Source of the DNA: Coriobacteriia bacterium
GTDB lineage: Bacteria > Actinomycetota > Coriobacteriia > Coriobacteriales > Eggerthellaceae
Assembly (NCBI GenBank): GCA_030537355.1
Contig: JAUNNF010000003.1
Coordinates: 1-64,000 of the forward strand
DNA length: 64,000 bases
Direction of reading: 5' to 3'
Shown in pieces: positions 62,773-64,000 of this stretch. Numbering within the stretch: position 1 is the stretch's first letter; every line of letters starts with the position of its first letter. The translations under genes and the position numbers were made by a program. Under the pieces are notes generated by a model. That model had not been told where the DNA came from and searched no databases. It worked only from the letters and a program-made list of their open reading frames with translations.

Positions 62773-64000
62773 CTACTCTTTGCCTCCGCTAAGCTTCTTA
62801 CCAATAATGTTTCCTGTTCGCTTAACAACCTGTTTAGCAACAGCAATTGGAAGTCTCTCAAATTCCATACCCCAAGCATCTGTCTTTTTAACAAGATGTA
62901 TAGCATCAAATGAACAGCGTGTAGTGCAAAGACCACAACCCACACACAAGTACTCATCAACTTTTGTGCTACCACATTTAAGACATCTTGCTGTTTCTTT
63001 CTTTATCTGATCTAGTGTCAAATCAAGACGACCATCTTCAAAAGTCTTAGCTTTTGATTTGTCGCGCTTTACGCTCTGACGTTTTGTGTTGTCAAAACCT
63101 GTGCGTTCAAAATCAGCATTGTCTTTATTGAGAGACTTAAAGATTCTGTTGTCGCGACCGTAAAGCAAGTTTTGTCCCGCGTGTACTGCACGATGAAGTG
63201 ATACAGCAGCCTCGTGTCCATGAGCAATCGCATCTATTGCAAAAGCTGGACCTGTGACCACATCACCACCAGCAAAGATGTCAGAAACTTCTGTCTGTAG
63301 TGTTTGTGCGTCTACTGGAATTGTTCCGTTTTTGTTGAGTTTAATATCCTCGCCTCTGAGAACTTCACCCCAATCAATAGATTGACCAACGCTCATAAGA
63401 ACATTCTTGCATTCAACCTCTATAGTCTCTTTTTCATCATATTTAGGATTGAATTTGCCTTGATTATCAAAAACACTTACACACTTCTTAAACACAATGC
63501 CACGAACTTTGCCTTTATCATCTGTGAGGATTTCTTTTGGACCCCAACCATTGTTGACTTTAACGCCCTCTTCTTTAGCCTCGGCAACTTCATCATCTGC
63601 TGCAGGCATCTCATCAGCGCCTTCCAAACAATACATTTCTACATCATCATTAGTAACGCGAACTGCAGTTCTTGCAACATCAACTGCTACATTACCACCG
63701 CCAACAACAACGGTTTTTCCTTTGAGTTTAGCCTTGCTATCCTGAGCTACAAATTTAACGCCCGCTTGAACGCCTTCAGCATCCTCGCCAGGAATACCGA
63801 GTGCGTGACCATCCTGAGCGCCTATTGCAATGAAAAATCCCTTGTAGCCTTGGTCTCTGAGCTCTTGGATTGTCACATCCTTGCCAACTTCGACGCCACA
63901 TTTAATCTCAGCGCCCATCTCCTCGATGATGTCGATTTCAGCCTTTACAACGTCCTTTTGAAGTCTAAAACTTGGAATGCCGTGCATAAGCATACCGCCA
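62773..64000 (-). CDS. FAD/NAD(P)-binding oxidoreductase with C-terminal Fe-S domain (N-terminus outside window)
   Basis: At least 409 residues; the frame is open to the window edge, and GGMLMHGIPSFRL is the middle of the fold, so the N-terminal part is missing. Contains VVVGGGNVAVDVARTA (NAD(P)H site), IFAGGDVVTGPAFAIDAIAHGHEAA (FAD end) and CLKCGS, then CVGCGLCTTRCSFDAI for a 4Fe-4S site. Similar to the GltD-type small subunit family (glutamate synthase/NfnB-like). Gene pair with hypAB suggests electron transfer linked to a nickel enzyme, which is inference. Confidence 0.8.
   Translation of the reverse strand, partial: GGMLMHGIPSFRLQKDVVKAEIDIIEEMGAEIKCGVEVGKDVTIQELRDQGYKGFFIAIGAQDGHALGIPGEDAEGVQAGVKFVAQDSKAKLKGKTVVVGGGNVAVDVARTAVRVTNDDVEMYCLEGADEMPAADDEVAEAKEEGVKVNNGWGPKEILTDDKGKVRGIVFKKCVSVFDNQGKFNPKYDEKETIEVECKNVLMSVGQSIDWGEVLRGEDIKLNKNGTIPVDAQTLQTEVSDIFAGGDVVTGPAFAIDAIAHGHEAAVSLHRAVHAGQNLLYGRDNRIFKSLNKDNADFERTGFDNTKRQSVKRDKSKAKTFEDGRLDLTLDQIKKETARCLKCGSTKVDEYLCVGCGLCTTRCSFDAIHLVKKTDAWGMEFERLPIAVAKQVVKRTGNIIGKKLSGGKE

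Noticed and set aside
1-64000. CRISPR array
   Set aside because: No regularly spaced direct repeats or cas genes were seen; the only longer repeats are two inverted-repeat elements and a five-unit 12-bp repeat.
1-64000. tRNA, rRNA, tmRNA or SRP RNA genes
   Set aside because: No T-loop consensus (GGTTCGAATCC) or SRP core was noticed on reading; a covariance-model scan could still find a divergent one.

Overview
The window reads as a chromosomal segment of a low-GC, Gram-positive, probably anaerobic bacterium. Cell-wall traits are a class B sortase, an LCP ligase, a Wzx/Wzy-type polysaccharide locus and lipoprotein signals. My best guess is class Coriobacteriia (Actinomycetota). The reasons are a DUF559-like protein of the type common in that group, tetrameric GlyRS (glyQ/glyS), a divergent RimM with a 'VPP' motif, an SPKTG-type sorting motif, and many gene starts that look leaderless (a -10 hexamer ending 6-7 nt before ATG). 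This is inference; no rRNA is present to settle it.

Layout. 1-6.85 kb is an AT-rich accessory block: a STAND-type NTPase, an FRG-domain protein and two adjacent AbiH-family proteins, wrapped around a roughly 200-bp scrap of a wecB-type epimerase gene. 6.9-21.9 kb is a surface-polysaccharide locus, nearly all on the minus strand: putative surface protein, sortase B, LCP protein, CpsC/CpsD/CpsB control module, initiating sugar transferase, two GT4 enzymes, a Wzy-like polymerase, one inverted GT2, a pyruvyltransferase, a Wzx flippase and an FrhB-like Fe-S protein. 22-32.7 kb is a long minus-strand housekeeping run, rpmF-plsX-rnc-smc-ftsY-ffh-(C39-like peptidase)-aroQ-(PTP-like lipoprotein)-efp, with many stop/start overlaps. 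32.9-39.3 kb has a DUF559-like protein, an AlkD-type glycosylase and nagB-glmM-(hexapeptide protein)-acpS-nnrD. 39.4-46.6 kb has mrp-manA on the plus strand facing rpsP-khpA-rimM-trmD-lepB-glyQ-glyS-(PTS IIA). 46.7-53.3 kb has an FAD oxidoreductase, tdk, a FeoA-FeoB fusion divergent from a DtxR-type regulator plus MBL hydrolase, and dnaJ. 53.6-64 kb is one minus-strand run: an Fe-S flavoprotein cut by the window edge, hypA, hypB, an HD-like protein, lepA, an amidohydrolase, a BtuFCD-like ABC importer, dus and hemW.

How the parts work together. The polysaccharide genes supply every step from lipid-linked initiation to flipping, polymerisation, tyrosine-kinase control and wall attachment. The iron genes form a clear circuit: a perfect 18-bp palindrome of DtxR-box type fills the 17-bp spacer of a consensus feoAB promoter, next to the gene for its likely repressor. 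The rpmF-efp run links lipid synthesis, RNA processing, chromosome condensation and SRP targeting.

The least explained items are the STAND/FRG/AbiH-AbiH block, two 154-bp inverted-repeat elements in gene-start regions, the surface protein whose reading frame stops right after SPKTGLY, and the widespread leaderless-type promoters. I found no tRNA, rRNA, CRISPR array or intact transposase.
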